In this document: in pieces, positions 42,440 through 52,433 of the stretch
Layout: every line of letters starts with the position of its first letter
Position numbering within the stretch: position 1 is the stretch's first letter
Origin: Prorocentrum cordatum
Taxonomy: Eukaryota; Sar; Dinophyceae; Prorocentrales; Prorocentraceae
Assembly (NCBI GenBank): GCA_963575745.1
Contig: CAUYUJ010018052.1
Coordinates: 72,501-136,500 of the forward strand
Direction: 5' to 3'
Length of the DNA stretch: 64,000 nucleotides
Translations under genes and position numbers: made by a program
The notes under the pieces: generated by a model
What the model was told of the DNA's origin: nothing
The model's input: the letters and a program-made list of their open reading frames with translations, nothing else
Databases searched by the model: none

Positions 42440-42760
42440 GAGAACAGGAGGAGGAGGAGGAGGAGGAGGAGGAGGAGGAGGGATGGAGAGATGGCGCCTG
42501 GCGCTACGCTACAGAGAAAAAAAAGGAACCAGCAACACAATGTGGTTGTAAAACACGGAGGACGAGGGTTCGGAGGACGAGGGTAGGAGGAGGGCGAGGA
42601 GTAGGAGAGTAGGATGACGAAGAGGAGGGAGCGCAACTTATGAGGAGGGGGACGAGCACGTATTGCGAAGTGGAGGAGAAGGAGGAGGAGGACGAGGAGG
42701 AGGAGGAGAAGGCGGAAGACGAGGAAGAGGAGGACGAAGAGAGTGCTGACGCCAAGTAAC
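42440..42760. repeat. (GGA)n and GA-rich tracts
   Basis: GGA units at 42449-42480 and GAGGACGAGG-rich sequence at 42555-42745. Confidence 0.85.
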
Positions 42761-42883
42761 CAACGATGGGAAAGGGGATGAGTGATGAATCCGCAACGGA
42801 AGCAGCGGAGGCGGCCCGCAAAATCAGCTTGCTCCCCATGCCGCTCACCGCGATGCCTCCCGAATCTAGAGCCGATCGCGGCC

Positions 42884-42990
42884 CCCACCGTGCGCAGATC
42901 TCCCGTTCAGAGCCGCGCCGAGCCAGGTGCCCTGCACCCCCTGGACGACGTGGCCGCAGCCTTCCGGATCCGACCAGCGCTCGGAGTGCA
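42884..42990 (-). pseudogene. Duplicated C-terminal segment of the adjacent hydrolase gene
   Basis: This ~105 bp closely resembles 43024-43130, the last codons of the hydrolase including its catalytic-His region (GTGCCCT-CACCCCCTGGACGA and GTGGCCGCAG in both). It encodes DPEGCGHVVQGVQGTW in place of DPEDCGHFVQGVEGTW, in a different frame from the end of the main copy. It may be a decayed tandem duplication or an alternative last exon. Confidence 0.7.
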
Positions 42991-43020
42991 CCCGGGGCGG
43001 GAGCCGATCGCGCTCCCCCT

Positions 43021-44472
43021 CTACCGTGCGCAGATCTCCCGCAGGGCCGTGCGGACCCAGGTGCCCTCCACCCCCTGGACGAAGTGGCCGCAGTCCTCTG
43101 GGTCCGGCCGCCGCCGCGAGTGCACCCGGAACCCCGCCGCCCTCAGCCGCTGCTCGGAGTGCTGCGCCCAGCGCCAGCGCACGACGTCGTCCTGCGGCTC
43201 GTGGAAGAAGTGCAGGGGCGTCGCCTGCTGCGGGCCGCCGGGCGCCACGGGGGTGCAGCCGAGCACGTGCCCCACGACGCCGACGAAGCCGCCGAGGGCC
43301 TGCGGGCACGTCAGCGCCGCGTCCAGCGAGGTGCAGCAGCCCTGCGACTTGCCGCCCAGGATCACCCTGTCGTGCCTGCCGCCGAGTTCCGCGGCCTCGC
43401 GCTGGACCAGCTGGTGGAGGGCGCGCCGCGTGGCGAGCAGCGACTCGAGGTCGGCGGTGTCCTCCTTCTGGCCGTCGGAGTTCGTGAGGTAGTCGTACCA
43501 GGCGCGGAACTTCGTCAGGTACCAGTTATCCGAGGCGTCCTGCTGCCACCAGCCGTCGAAAATCGTCAGCTCGCGGCTGGGTGCCGTAGGCACCACCACC
43601 TTGAGCGCAACAGAGCCGTCCACGAAGAAGTGCGGCCGATCTGCGTAGTTATCTAACGCGGATTCGTCCAGGCCGTGCAAATAAATCAGCGTCCATCGTT
43701 GCGGCCCAGACGGTGGCCGGATGATGACGGCTGGCAGCAAATCCAGCGGACCAGTCTCCACTGTGATTTTTCTCCGCTTGTCTCTCGCGAGCCTGCAGCG
43801 TGAATGCGCAGTGACCGTGTACCTCTCCTCAGCCAGGGGGCCGCCGGGATCTCCCCGACGCCTCCTCTCCACACGGCAAGCGGCCACCTGACTGCCAAGC
43901 TTCCGCTGCACCTCGAAGCAGCCCGCGGCTGCCTGCACGAGCGCAAATTCGGCGGTGCAGCAGCGCCAAGAGATCTGCACCTCTGCCTGCGCCCCCTCGA
44001 CCGGGGATGCCGAGTACCCCACGAGGTTAGTGGCCGACCACGAGCCACCCTTTGAGGGGTCCTGGAAGCGAAAACCGAGGCGCTGCTGCAAAGGTGGCAG
44101 CCGCGCCACCCACGCCAGCGCGAAGCCCAGTGCCTCGTCGGAAGCCGAGCCCCAGCTGGAGCAGGGCCCCTTCTCAGCATCGTTAGACCAAAGCCCAATC
44201 CCCCGCTTTGGCCCCGCTGTCCGACCTGTCCTCCTATGTGGGGATCGGTGCCCTCCACCCCCACCTCGAGGTTGCGGTAGGCTGGTGGCGCTGACGAGTA
44301 CTGGCACGCTGAGGATGGGGATGACCAGAACTCCGACGTAGATATTTTTTCGCAGCGCGGCCCCCCGAAGTCTGGACCCCTTCCCCAAGACCGCCGTGTC
44401 ATACCGAGCAATTGTTTGGCGGTCCCGCGGTCCGGTGATGGCCCAGGGCCCCTGGAGGCCGACAATGGGCAA
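43021..44472 (-). CDS. Acyl-protein thioesterase / carboxylesterase-like alpha/beta hydrolase
   Basis: The single open frame has 483 residues. The C-terminal half (about 240-480) matches the phospholipase/carboxylesterase family: LIYLHGLDES (262-271, the His-Gly oxyanion loop), VVVPTAPSRELTIFDGWWQQ (292-311), nucleophile motif GGKSQG with Ser376 (373-378), FFHEPQDDVV with Asp428/429, and CGHFVQG with His463. A complete Ser-Asp-His triad is therefore present. Family members hydrolyse thioester-linked acyl chains from proteins or lysophospholipids; the substrate here is unknown. The N-terminal ~240 residues are unusual for the family (normally about 220 residues in total) and include a hydrophobic segment IYVGVLVIPILSVPVLV (44-60) that could be a signal or membrane anchor. 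The true start could be later, or upstream exons may exist. Confidence 0.8.
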   Translation of the reverse strand: MPIVGLQGPWAITGPRDRQTIARYDTAVLGKGSRLRGAALRKNIYVGVLVIPILSVPVLVSATSLPQPRGGGGGHRSPHRRTGRTAGPKRGIGLWSNDAEKGPCSSWGSASDEALGFALAWVARLPPLQQRLGFRFQDPSKGGSWSATNLVGYSASPVEGAQAEVQISWRCCTAEFALVQAAAGCFEVQRKLGSQVAACRVERRRRGDPGGPLAEERYTVTAHSRCRLARDKRRKITVETGPLDLLPAVIIRPPSGPQRWTLIYLHGLDESALDNYADRPHFFVDGSVALKVVVPTAPSRELTIFDGWWQQDASDNWYLTKFRAWYDYLTNSDGQKEDTADLESLLATRRALHQLVQREAAELGGRHDRVILGGKSQGCCTSLDAALTCPQALGGFVGVVGHVLGCTPVAPGGPQQATPLHFFHEPQDDVVRWRWAQHSEQRLRAAGFRVHSRRRPDPEDCGHFVQGVEGTWVRTALREICAR

Positions 44473-44479
44473 AGACCTT

Positions 44480-44850
44480 CTAGCGTTTTTGTTTCGTTTA
44501 CCGGGCGAGAGGAGAGGAGGTCTGTGCTTGGATCGTCGCAGGGATTGCTAAAGGGATAGGGGTGCTGGAAGTGGATGTGCAGGTTGGGTATTTCTGGCCT
44601 CATCTAGTTTAGAAGTGGGTTGCACATGCCCTTAAGGGTTTAGGGGGGGTCAGACCTGGTTTAGGTAGGCGGAGCCCATTTCTCGGAGGTATCTAACCAC
44701 CCCAAACTACTCAGGGCACCTGTAGCCCACTTACAGGCTATGTTAGGCCATACATGTCCCATCTTAGCATCAACTTCTAACCCCCTTAAGCGAGATAGGT
44801 CAACTTCTAAACTCCCAAACCCCCAAACCGAGAGGTCTTTAGGTCGAGGA
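44480..44850. other. Intergenic, no gene seen
   Basis: AT-richer sequence upstream of the hydrolase start, with words such as CAACTTCTAA and ACCCCC repeated. It may include 5' regulatory sequence, but no element is recognisable. Confidence 0.5.
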
Positions 44851-44975
44851 TGGGGAGGAGAAGGAGGAGGAGGAGGTGGAGGAGGAGGAGGAGGAGAAGG
44901 CGGAGGAAGATGAGGATGAGGAGGATGATGATGATGATGATGAGGAGGAGGAGGAGCAGGAGCATGAGGAGGGGC
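44851..44975. repeat. (GGA)/(GAT) tract
   Basis: GGA units pass into GATGAT and back to GGA. 44976-45600 is GC-rich with no recognised gene. Confidence 0.9.
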
Positions 44976-45599
44976 GAGTTTGTTCTCCGCCGATAGAATC
45001 AGGGGGGGGATGCAAAGCTAAAGACCTCTCTCGCTTACCCCCTTACCACCCCCAGCTGTGATCCCCAGTGCAGAGTAGACTGCTCCGCCGTGCGGGGCTG
45101 GAAAATGACCCCCGCACGGTGGCGCGTCGGGGGAGAAAGGGCCGGGCGCTGCGCCCCCGTGCTCGATACCCCGCTCGGCACACGGGTGCGCGAACGTACG
45201 TGCCAGCGGCACCCGCGCCGCGCGCACGTCCGACCCCCCCCCCACACGCGCACGAGCCCGCGGCCCCCCCTGCTGGCTGCGCTTGCCGCGCCGCCGGCTC
45301 TGGCCCACCGCGCTTCGGAGGGTGGGGCTCACTTCGCTCGGGAGCTCCCTATCGAAGTGGACCCCACCCTCCCCCTCAGAGATCGTGGGGGGCAGGGGTG
45401 GGGCTCGCAGGTGGCCCTCTACGAGCGTCGACGTCCCGAGCCTCTGTCAGCCCCGGGGCCGCAGAGCGGAGCGACACGCTGAGGATGCGCTTGCACGGCG
45501 CAGCGTGTCGCCGGGGCCGCCGACCCCAGTGGCGGGTCTGACGATGCTGACCTTCAGGGCCACGAGCGCGGCGCGGAGCTGCGGCAGGGAGCACCTCGA

Positions 45600-45785
45600 G
45601 AGGAACAGACAACTGCATAAGCATAAGCTTTCGGAGGTCCGCACGGATTTCTTGGACCGGCGCCGGGGCCCCCTTCCCTGGCGCAAGGAGCGCGCCAGGG
45701 GCGGCGCCCGAGGCGCCACCAGGGGGGCCCCACCGCCGATCCAAGAGATCTTCGCGGAGCTCCGGGAAATCATGTTTCGTGCATT
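45600..45785. repeat. F1 foldback element, copy c
   Basis: CTGCATAAGCATAAGCTTTC and GGTCCGCACGGATTTCTTGG pair with CGATCCAAGAGATCTTCGC. The interior is TTCCCTGGCGCAAGGAGCG. Confidence 0.85.
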
Positions 45786-45957
45786 CATTCATCCTTTGAA
45801 GAACCCTTCTTGGCATGAAGGAAACGGGTCCTGAGGGAAACGGGTCCTGAACCCTGGCAGCTTCACCCAAGGCTTGTTCTTCGTCCTGAGCCGTTTTCTC
45901 AGATGCTCCTTCTGGGGACCTTCCTGGAGCCACTCGCTCCACTTGTGCCTCGAAGCT

Positions 45958-46042
45958 GCGTCGAACGTCAGTCGACCGGAGTCGACCTTGAGTCGAATCC
46001 GAGTCGAACCTGAATCGAACCCAAGTCGAACTGGTGTCGAAC
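45958..46042. repeat. GTCGAA-type short tandem repeat
   Basis: Eight or so 9-12 bp units of the form AGTCGAACCTGA. Confidence 0.8.
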
Positions 46043-46102
46043 AGATCTGTCAGGTGGGCCCCAGGCAGGTCTGCACGGTTTCCCCCAGGGCCGTAGGCGA
46101 CC

Positions 46103-46666
46103 CGAGGAGGAGGAGGAGGAGGAGGAGGAAGAGGAGGAGGAGGAGAGGAGGAGGAGGAGGAGGAAGAGGAGGAGGAGGAGGCGGAGGAGGAGGAGGAGGA
46201 GGAGGCGGAGGAGGAGGAGGAGGAGAAGGAGGAGGGACGGAAGAGGAGGAGGAGGAGGAGGAGGAGGAGGAGGAGGAGGAAGGAGGAGGGAGGAGAGAGG
46301 AGGAGCGGAGGAGGAGGCGGAGGAGGAGGAGGGCGAGGAGGAGGAGGAGGAGGGACGAGGATGAGGATGAGGAGGAGGAGGAGGAAAAGGAGGAAAAGGA
46401 CGAGGAGGAGGGCGGGTCGCCTGAGCCCTTCGCAGAAACCCTCCGGGCAGGTCCCCCCAAGCGAGCATCTGAACTCCCAGGCAGGCCCCGGGGGCCCGCG
46501 GAGGGCCCCGGGAGGCCGTCGACGACGGCGAAGCAACCCGGGCCCGGCGCCAGGCCCGCGCGGAGCGGCCAGGTGACCTCCGCATGCGCCCGCCCTCTCC
46601 AAGGGGGGAGGGGGCAGGGCAGGAGGGGGAGGGGAGGGGGAGAAAGGGAGAGAGCAGAAGAGAAAA

Positions 46667-46699
<33 letters not shown>

Positions 46700-46840
46700 G
46701 AGAGGGAGAGGAGAGGAGAGGAGAGGAGAAGGAGAAGTGGCCAGGAGGAGGGGGAGCGAGAGGAGGAGGGGAGCGAGGAGGCAGGGGAGGGAGGGGAGGG
46801 AGGAAGGGAAGGGGAAGGGCCAGAGTACACGGAAACCCAG
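46103..46840. repeat. (GGA)n, then AG/GGA-rich sequence
   Basis: GGA units occupy 46103-46400 and an AG/GGGAGG-rich stretch 46600-46830. Between them and on to 47160 lies GC-rich sequence with no recognised gene. Confidence 0.85.
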
Positions 46841-47159
46841 GCCCCCTCGGGACTCGCCCCCTGCACGGAGAACCTCGCGGGGCACACGCCGCCGGCCGCG
46901 GCCGCGCCGCGCCGGCCGGGGCGGCGCAGCCGCCGCCAGAGACGCGGCAGCGCGGCCCGCAGCTCCGGGGCGGCGGCCGCGGCGCCCTGCGCCGCGGCGC
47001 CGGGCGCCGCGGCCGGTCCGCTCTTGCACCTCGGGTCGCCGGCCGCAGCAGGGGCGGCTGGCCCCCGGGGGGGGGAGCACCAAGCCAAGGGCAGGCCCTC
47101 GAGGGGCGGCAGCGATCGGGGGGGAGGGGGGGGGGCAGCTCGGGGGGGGGAGGTGGAAG

Positions 47160-47290
47160 GCAGCACGCCGGCATCGGTGATGCATCGCCCATAGATCGGC
47201 GATAGGCCCCCGATTGCAAATCCGCGCGTTCCTGGGCGGGGCGGGCTATCGGCCCCCTGTCGGCGATCAGTGGGCGATCGGGGGTGTATG
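47160..47290. repeat. CATCGGTGATGC / CGGCGATCAGTG palindromic patch
   Basis: GATCGGCGATAGGCCCCCGA and the inverted GGGCTATCGGCCCCCTGTCGG words make stems resembling the F7 interior. Confidence 0.5.
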
Positions 47291-47457
47291 CGGCCCCCCC
47301 CCCCCCTCAGCCTAGATCCCCCCCCTATCGCTGCCCCTGATGATGAAGAAGCGGATCTCCCAAGAAACCTGGGCCAGCCTTCGCTCAGCATCCTGTGCCA
47401 ACGCTGGGCCAGCCTCGCGCGAGCTGCACTGTGCGCATTATTTGCGGGGGACTATTC

Positions 47458-47665
47458 AGTGCGGGCGCGGCCGCAAGAAACTCTCGCTAGAAAGCCAACC
47501 CTCAGAATCCGTGCGCGAGGTACACCTGAAGGGAAACCCAGAGCACCCTGAACGCAGCAGCTCCCTCAACGGCTGCGGGAAGTCACCGCGCAGCGCGAGG
47601 AGCGAAGAAACCCAGGATACCCTGACGAAAAGCATATGGTTTCTTGATGCGCGCTCCTACTGTAA
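47458..47665. repeat. F12 interspersed repeat, copy a
   Basis: CGGGCGCGGCCGCAA, ACGCAGCAGCT, GGAAGTCA-CGCGCAGCG, CTGACGAAAAGCA and GGTTTCTTGATGCGCG are shared in order and orientation with 54760-54945. Confidence 0.8.
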
Positions 47666-47837
47666 GAGACTGGGCCAGACCCACAGGCCGCGGAAGAACC
47701 GCTGGCTCAAGGCGAACACGAGAATTGTCCTGACGATCGGCGCAGCTGCACACCCATCCCGGGAGGCGAGGCTCCCCGGGCTCTCCGCCTGCTGCCCCTC
47801 GCCCACACGCAGCGGAGAAGGAAAAAGGAGGAGGAAG

Positions 47838-48222
47838 GATGATGATGAGGAGGAGGAGGCGGAGGAGGAGGAGGAGGAGGAGGAGAACGAGGAGGAGGAG
47901 AAGGAGGAGGAGGAGGAGGAGGAGGAGGGAGGAGGAGGAGGAGGCGGAGGAGGAGGAGGAGAAGGAGGAGGAGGAGAAGGGAGGAGGAGGAGGAGGAGGA
48001 GGGAGGAGGGGGGGGGAGGAGGAGGAGGAGGGAGGAGGAGGAGGGAGGAGGGAGGAGGGAGGAGGGAGGAGGAGGAGGAGGAGGAGGAGGAGGAGGAGGA
48101 GGAGGAGGAGGAGGAGGAGGAGGAGGAGGAGGAGGAGGAGGAGGAGGAGAGGAGGAGGAGGAGGAGGAGCAGGAGGAGGAGGAGGAGGAGGAGGAGGAGG
48201 AGGAGGAGGAGGAGGAGGAGGG
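47838..48222. repeat. (GGA)n tract, about 385 bp
   Basis: GGA units with occasional G-run, GAA, GGC or GCA interruptions. Confidence 0.95.
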
Positions 48223-48960
48223 GGGCTCTGGTCGCCCACCTCGCCGGCGAGGCTCCCTGGCCGAATGCGCGGGATGCCCGCCCCTGGGGCGGTCCACCCG
48301 CTCGCAGACGTCCTCTGGCGTGAGTTTGTCCACCCCGCGGCCCCAGGGCTCCAGCGCACGGGCAGACTACCCGAACACTCGCACACTTCGGGGGCGCGCA
48401 GACATGGATTAGCGATCCATGGGCGTGGCGCGCGGTCGCCAAATCCACGGGTCGGGGGAGGTGCCCTCCCCACAATGCGACCGGTGCCGCCTCGTCCGGC
48501 GGCGGAAATCCGCGATTTCCCATGGAAGGCGGGACCCGTCGCCAATCCCCGCCCCCCTGATCCATGTTTGCGATCGCCTGAACATTGTCTGTCGGCGGCG
48601 AGGGGCAGAGTTGGCTGCGGCAGGGAGCTAATAATTCGACGGGGGCACCGAAGTGAGCGCAGTGCCCAGCGTGCAGGAGAGAGGGCCAAGGGGCGGCGAG
48701 CGGTCGAGGGGGAGGGAAAGAACATGGGCGGCGCGCACAAAGGGGGGTGGAGGGAGGGGGGAGGGCTTCTTAGAAGGAGGCTGCTTCTTAGAAGGCGCCC
48801 CGGCCTTACGTCTGTAGACGAGGCCCGTGCCGTCAAAGCAGCTCCCCCCTTTCCCCACCCCCCTCTGCGCGTGACGGTTTGGGGGCTCGGATCTGTTTGT
48901 CCACCCGAGCCCTCTCCAGTGCCGCACCCTCGATCGTAACGTGGGGGGTCCCGGGAGGGC
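48223..48960. other. GC-rich island, no gene
   Basis: Complex sequence with an inverted word pair CATGGATTAGCGATCCATGG / CCCATGGAAGG near 48404-48520 and a CTTCTTAGAAGG duplication at 48769-48799. Confidence 0.4.
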
Positions 48961-49370
48961 ATCTTGTGCCGCAGGGTTCGAACTTAACCTCTAGAAGTCT
49001 TTAGTTTTGGACCTCCCTGGAGCTCTCGGCGGAGAAGAGACTGGCCACTCGCCCTCCCTCCTCCCTCCCTCCTCCCTCCCTCCTCCTCCTCCTCCTCCTC
49101 CTCCTCCTCCTCCCCCTCCTCCTCCTCTTGCTTCTCCCCTTGCTAGGATCAAGAAGCTTTCTTGCAAACGCTGGCGAGGCATAACTCAATGAAAGCTGAG
49201 GGGACGAGAGGGAGGGGGAGGAGGAGGAGAAGGAGGAGGAGGAGGAGGAGGAGGAGGAGCAGGAGGAGGAGGAGGAGGAGGAGGAGGAGGAGGAGGAGGG
49301 AGGAGGGAGGAGGGAGGAGGGAGGAGGGAGGAGGAGGAGGAGGGCATCTTGTGCCGCAGGGTTCAAACCT
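48957..49370. repeat. Foldback of (TCC)n and (GGA)n between two copies of a 23-bp word
   Basis: GGGCATCTTGTGCCGCAGGG is present at 48957 and 49344. Between them, a TCC tract (49070-49130) is followed by a GGA tract (49217-49343) around a ~75-bp centre (GATCAAGAAGCTTTCTTGC). Confidence 0.8.
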
Positions 49371-49564
49371 ATCGCCCATGTGCGGTCCCGCCCCCCTCCC
49401 CGGTGGTGCAGCCTCCCGCCCCAGCTCCGAGCCTGCTGGCCCCTGGGGCCCGACCCCGGGCCCCCCGGGGGGGGGGGGGGCGCGACGCCCGAGGAAGCGC
49501 GGCGGGCCCGCACGGCATCACGTCGTCGGCGAGCCGGGCTTGCCGACGAGAGCCAGAGGAGGAA

Positions 49565-49617
49565 GAGGACGAAGAGCCAGAGGAGGAGGAGGAGGAGGAG
49601 GAGGAGGAGGAGGAGGC
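49565..49617. repeat. (GGA)n tract
   Basis: A short GGA microsatellite next to F4 element copy a. 49371-49564 is GC-rich with no gene. Confidence 0.9.
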
Positions 49618-49653
49618 GTCGGGGAGTCGGGCGCGAGGCGAGACCGAGTGGAA

Positions 49654-49818
49654 GGGGCCCTGGGAGACACCAATAACTACACACAAATAACAGGATCCCC
49701 CACATTGTCCCAAATCTTCTGGGTTTTTGTCTCCCCCCCCCCCCCCTTCCCCTATTTTCCCCCATGTTCGGGGGAACCGACGATTCATTGTGTCTGTGTG
49801 TTTCTTTCCCTCCTGACA
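49654..49818. repeat. F4 element, copy a
   Basis: GGGGCCCTGGGAGACACC, ACACACAAATAACA, GGGTTTTTGTCTCCC, CCGACGATTCATTGTGTCTG and TGTGTTTCTTTCCCTCCTGA are shared in order with 50571-50733 and 53124-53288. Confidence 0.8.
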
Positions 49819-49845
49819 CATCGTCGGAGATCCGGGCTTGCCTAG

Positions 49846-50043
49846 AGGCCTCCCAGGTGCGGCCCGAGCAGATGGGGTCGGAGGATCGCGCCGAATCGCC
49901 AATGCACTGGCGATGCATCGGCGATGCACCGGCGACGTCGACGTGGAGAAAACCGGGCCCCACAACGAGCCGCACCGCCGATGCATCGGCGGTGCGGCGC
50001 GATCTGTCGACCCCATCCAGTCGGACCCCATTCGGGAGGCCCA
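49846..50043. repeat. F7 TIR element, copy b
   Basis: The ends GGCCTCCCAGGTGCGGCCCG and (inverted) GACCCCATTCGGGAGGCC extend into inner arms GATGGGGTCGGAGGATCGCG / CGCGATCTGTCGACCCCATC, about 47 bp per arm. Confidence 0.8.
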
Positions 50044-50204
50044 GGTTTGGCTACACGCAAGAGTGGCCCTCGGCAAGAGCGACCTTTTAGTGCGCAGACG
50101 GAGGGGGCGCAAGGTGGACAGGTCCAGTCGCGCAAACAGCCACCGTCGCATCGCGCTCAGCGATCGGGGGGGCTCCGGCGAGCCCGCACCGACGGAGGAG
50201 GAGC

Positions 50205-50285
50205 ACAACACAAACATAAACTTTTGGAGGTCCGCGCGGCCTTCTTGGCCCGCCGGAAGTTTCTGCTTATGCCGTCTCTTCTGCT
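50205..50285. repeat. F1 foldback element, copy d (short derivative)
   Basis: CATAAACTTTTGGAGGTCCG and GCGGCCTTCTTGG are followed directly by CCGGAAGTTTCTGCTTATGCC; the interior and most of the right arm are deleted. Confidence 0.75.
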
Positions 50286-50363
50286 TCGGACTGGATGTCG
50301 CTCTGGCCAAGGGTCACTCCTAGAGTGGTTTGAGCAGGGGCCGACCGCCCCGGCATTCCTATA

Positions 50364-50526
50364 GGCCTACCCTGGAATGCTCTTACCCCAACATGCACGA
50401 CGAACACAAGACATGTTCTTAGATGATAGGCCCGCCGTGTTAAAAACAGGACAGACCCAGCCAGAAATGCTCTGAGAACATGTCGTGCGGAGCACAAACG
50501 GTTCTTGGCACATTCTTCGGTAGGCC
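50364..50526. repeat. F8 TIR element (single copy)
   Basis: The ends GGCCTACCCTGGAATG and CATTCTTCGGTAGGCC are inverted. Inner ACATGCACGACGAACACAAG and CTGAGAACATGTCGTGCGG also pair. It is followed by an AGGACGCTTCGCCACTGCC word shared with 51916-51936. Confidence 0.7.
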
Positions 50527-50570
50527 AATAAGCAAGCCAGGACGCTTCGCCACTGCCTGAGTGTTTGAAG

Positions 50571-50733
50571 GGCCCTGGGACACACAAATAATACACACAA
50601 ATAACACGATTCACTGTATGTTTCAATAGTTATTTGGACTTTCGTCTTCCCCCCCCACTTCCCAGATTTTCCCATATTTTCCGGGGAATCGACGATTACT
50701 TGTGTCTGACTGTGTGTTTTTTTCCTAACTAGG
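50571..50733. repeat. F4 element, copy b
   Basis: It matches copy a over GGGCCCTGGGACACACAAAT, the C-run, CGACGATTACTTGTGTCTG and the final T-run, in the same orientation. Confidence 0.8.
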
Positions 50734-50856
50734 CTCTGTCTAGAAGGGTTCTTACTGTCTTAGCTTAAAAGGGGCCGGGCACCGGGCAGTGGAACTCGCC
50801 CCGGGCGGTTCCCCCGGCATCCGCCCCGCGGTCCCCCCAGTTACGTTCCCTTAGCT

Positions 50857-51290
50857 GAGCGTTGCTTATCTCATCTTAGCTTAGCTTAGTTCGTCTTATA
50901 TTAGCGCAGCTTCATCTTAGCTCAGGTTTATCTTAGCTTAGCTTACCTTCATCTTAGCTTCGTCGAGCTTTAGCACAGCAGAGCACAGCATAGCGTAGCA
51001 TAGCATAGCGCAGTACAGCATATCATAGCATAGCCCATCATAGCATAGCATAGCGCAGCATAGCATAGCATAGCATAGCACAGCATAGCATCGTATAGCG
51101 CAGCACAGCACAGCACAGCACAGCATAGCACAGCGCAGCATAGCATTGCATAGCATAGCATAGCATAGCACAGCAGCAAAGCAAAGGCAAAGCAACAGCA
51201 GCGACAACAAAGCAAAGCACAAGCAACGCAAAGCAAAGCAAAGCAAAAGCAAAACCAAAGCAAAGGAAAGGCAAAACAAAAACAATGTGC
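50857..51290. repeat. Pentanucleotide arrays: CTTAG, AGCAT/AGCAC, then AAAGC
   Basis: About 430 bp of 5-bp units change type from left to right (CTTAGCTTAG, then AGCATAGCACAGC, then AAAGCAAAGCAAA). The plus strand has few pyrimidine runs, unlike the GGA/TCC tracts. Confidence 0.9.
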
Positions 51291-51399
51291 GACAGATGCC
51301 GAGCTAGCCTCGATGGCCGGACCGGAGCCCCCGCAAGCAGTGCCTTCCGTAACCAGCCCCCCCAGCTGGGGCCAGGGCCGGGTCCAGACTCCCCGCTGT

Positions 51400-51515
51400 T
51401 GAGTAGATGTAGATGTAGATGTAGATGTAGTCTCGCTGTTGATGTTGATGTAGATGTAGATGCAGGTGTAGATATTAATGTAGCTGTCGGTGTAGATGTA
51501 GATGTTGCTGTCCTA
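51400..51515. repeat. GTAGAT hexanucleotide repeat
   Basis: GTAGATGTAGAT units with TGTTGATGT variants. Confidence 0.9.
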
Positions 51516-51689
51516 GATGCTCCAACTCCTAGGTAGGGTCGCACTGGGGTAATTTCCCTCCTGACCCTCCCACGCCGTAACGCTTCGGCCCGCGGACCCC
51601 AAAACACTCTCGGCCTCCTCCCGGGAGTAAAGCCTCTCGCTGCGCACCGAGGCTGGAGGGCCCCAGGGCTCGAACAAGGGGGCCCAGGG

Positions 51690-51946
51690 CTCGAACAAGG
51701 GGGCCCGGAAATCAATTGCACCAAATCTATTGCACCACCCCCTTGTCGCTGAAACCCCTCTTGGGCCAGCCCGAGTGTTGAAGAAGTCCTGGGATAGAAA
51801 AAAGTCCTGGGATTGAAACAGTCCCTTTCGGGGTCGCGACCCTCAACAAAAGTCCTGGGATTGAAAAACCGCCCGCCACTGGTAATGTAAACGTTCCAGT
51901 CCCCGACAACAGGCAAGCTAGGACGCTTCGCCACTGCCCGAGCGTT
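51690..51946. repeat. F10 arm plus TCCTGGGATTGAAA repeat
   Basis: TTGCACCAAATCTATTGCAC and CACCCCCTTGTCGCTGAA match the right arm of the 60796-61050 element. AAGTCCTGGGATTGAAA (three diverged copies) and CCGCCACTGGTAATGTAAAC recur at 61680-61735. 51947-52208 is GC-rich with no gene. Confidence 0.7.
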
Positions 51947-52208
51947 GCCCCCGCCGAGCCTCAGGCGCCTCCTCGGGAGCGGCAGCTGCCTGGGCCGCCG
52001 CCGCGGCCCCGGCGCCCCGCCGGCGCCCATGGTGGAGCGCGGCGGGCGTCTCGGCGCCGCTGGGCCACGGGGCCGCACCGAGGGGGCGCCGCGCTGCGGC
52101 GGGGCTCTCGGAGGAGGCTCGGGCCCGAGCCGGCACGGCCACGGAGCGCGAGATCCGGGCGTCGAATTCTTCGGCGAAGGCTCGGGCCTGAGCCAGCACA
52201 TAGGGGAA

Positions 52209-52356
52209 CAAAAAGTTGCATAAGCACAAAAACTCGAAGGTCCGCGCGGATTTCTCGGGTCGGCGCTGGGACCCCCCTCCCTGGCGCGCTCCGCGCGCCA
52301 GTGGCGGCGCCTCAGGCGCCGCCCCTTGTTTTTATATGTTTATGCCACTTTTTGTT
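52209..52356. repeat. F1 foldback element, copy e
   Basis: GTTGCATAAGCACAAAAACT, CGCGGATTTCTCGGGTCGG and interior CTCCCTGGCGCGCTCCGCG are present. The right inner arm is deleted, and the outer end ATGTTTATGCCACTTTTTG is kept. Confidence 0.8.
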
Positions 52357-52433
52357 GAACTAAGCACGGCCACGGACCGCGAGAACCGGGCGTCGAATTC
52401 TTCGGGGGTGCGGGGCAGCTGTCTTCCTGTCAT

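Noticed and set aside
44630-44650. TTTAGGG telomere-like motif
   Set aside because: It is present only once; no tandem telomere repeat.
48970-48990. GGGTTCGAAC as a tRNA T-loop
   Set aside because: No acceptor, D or anticodon stem can be drawn upstream, and the same word at 49360 lacks the bases needed.
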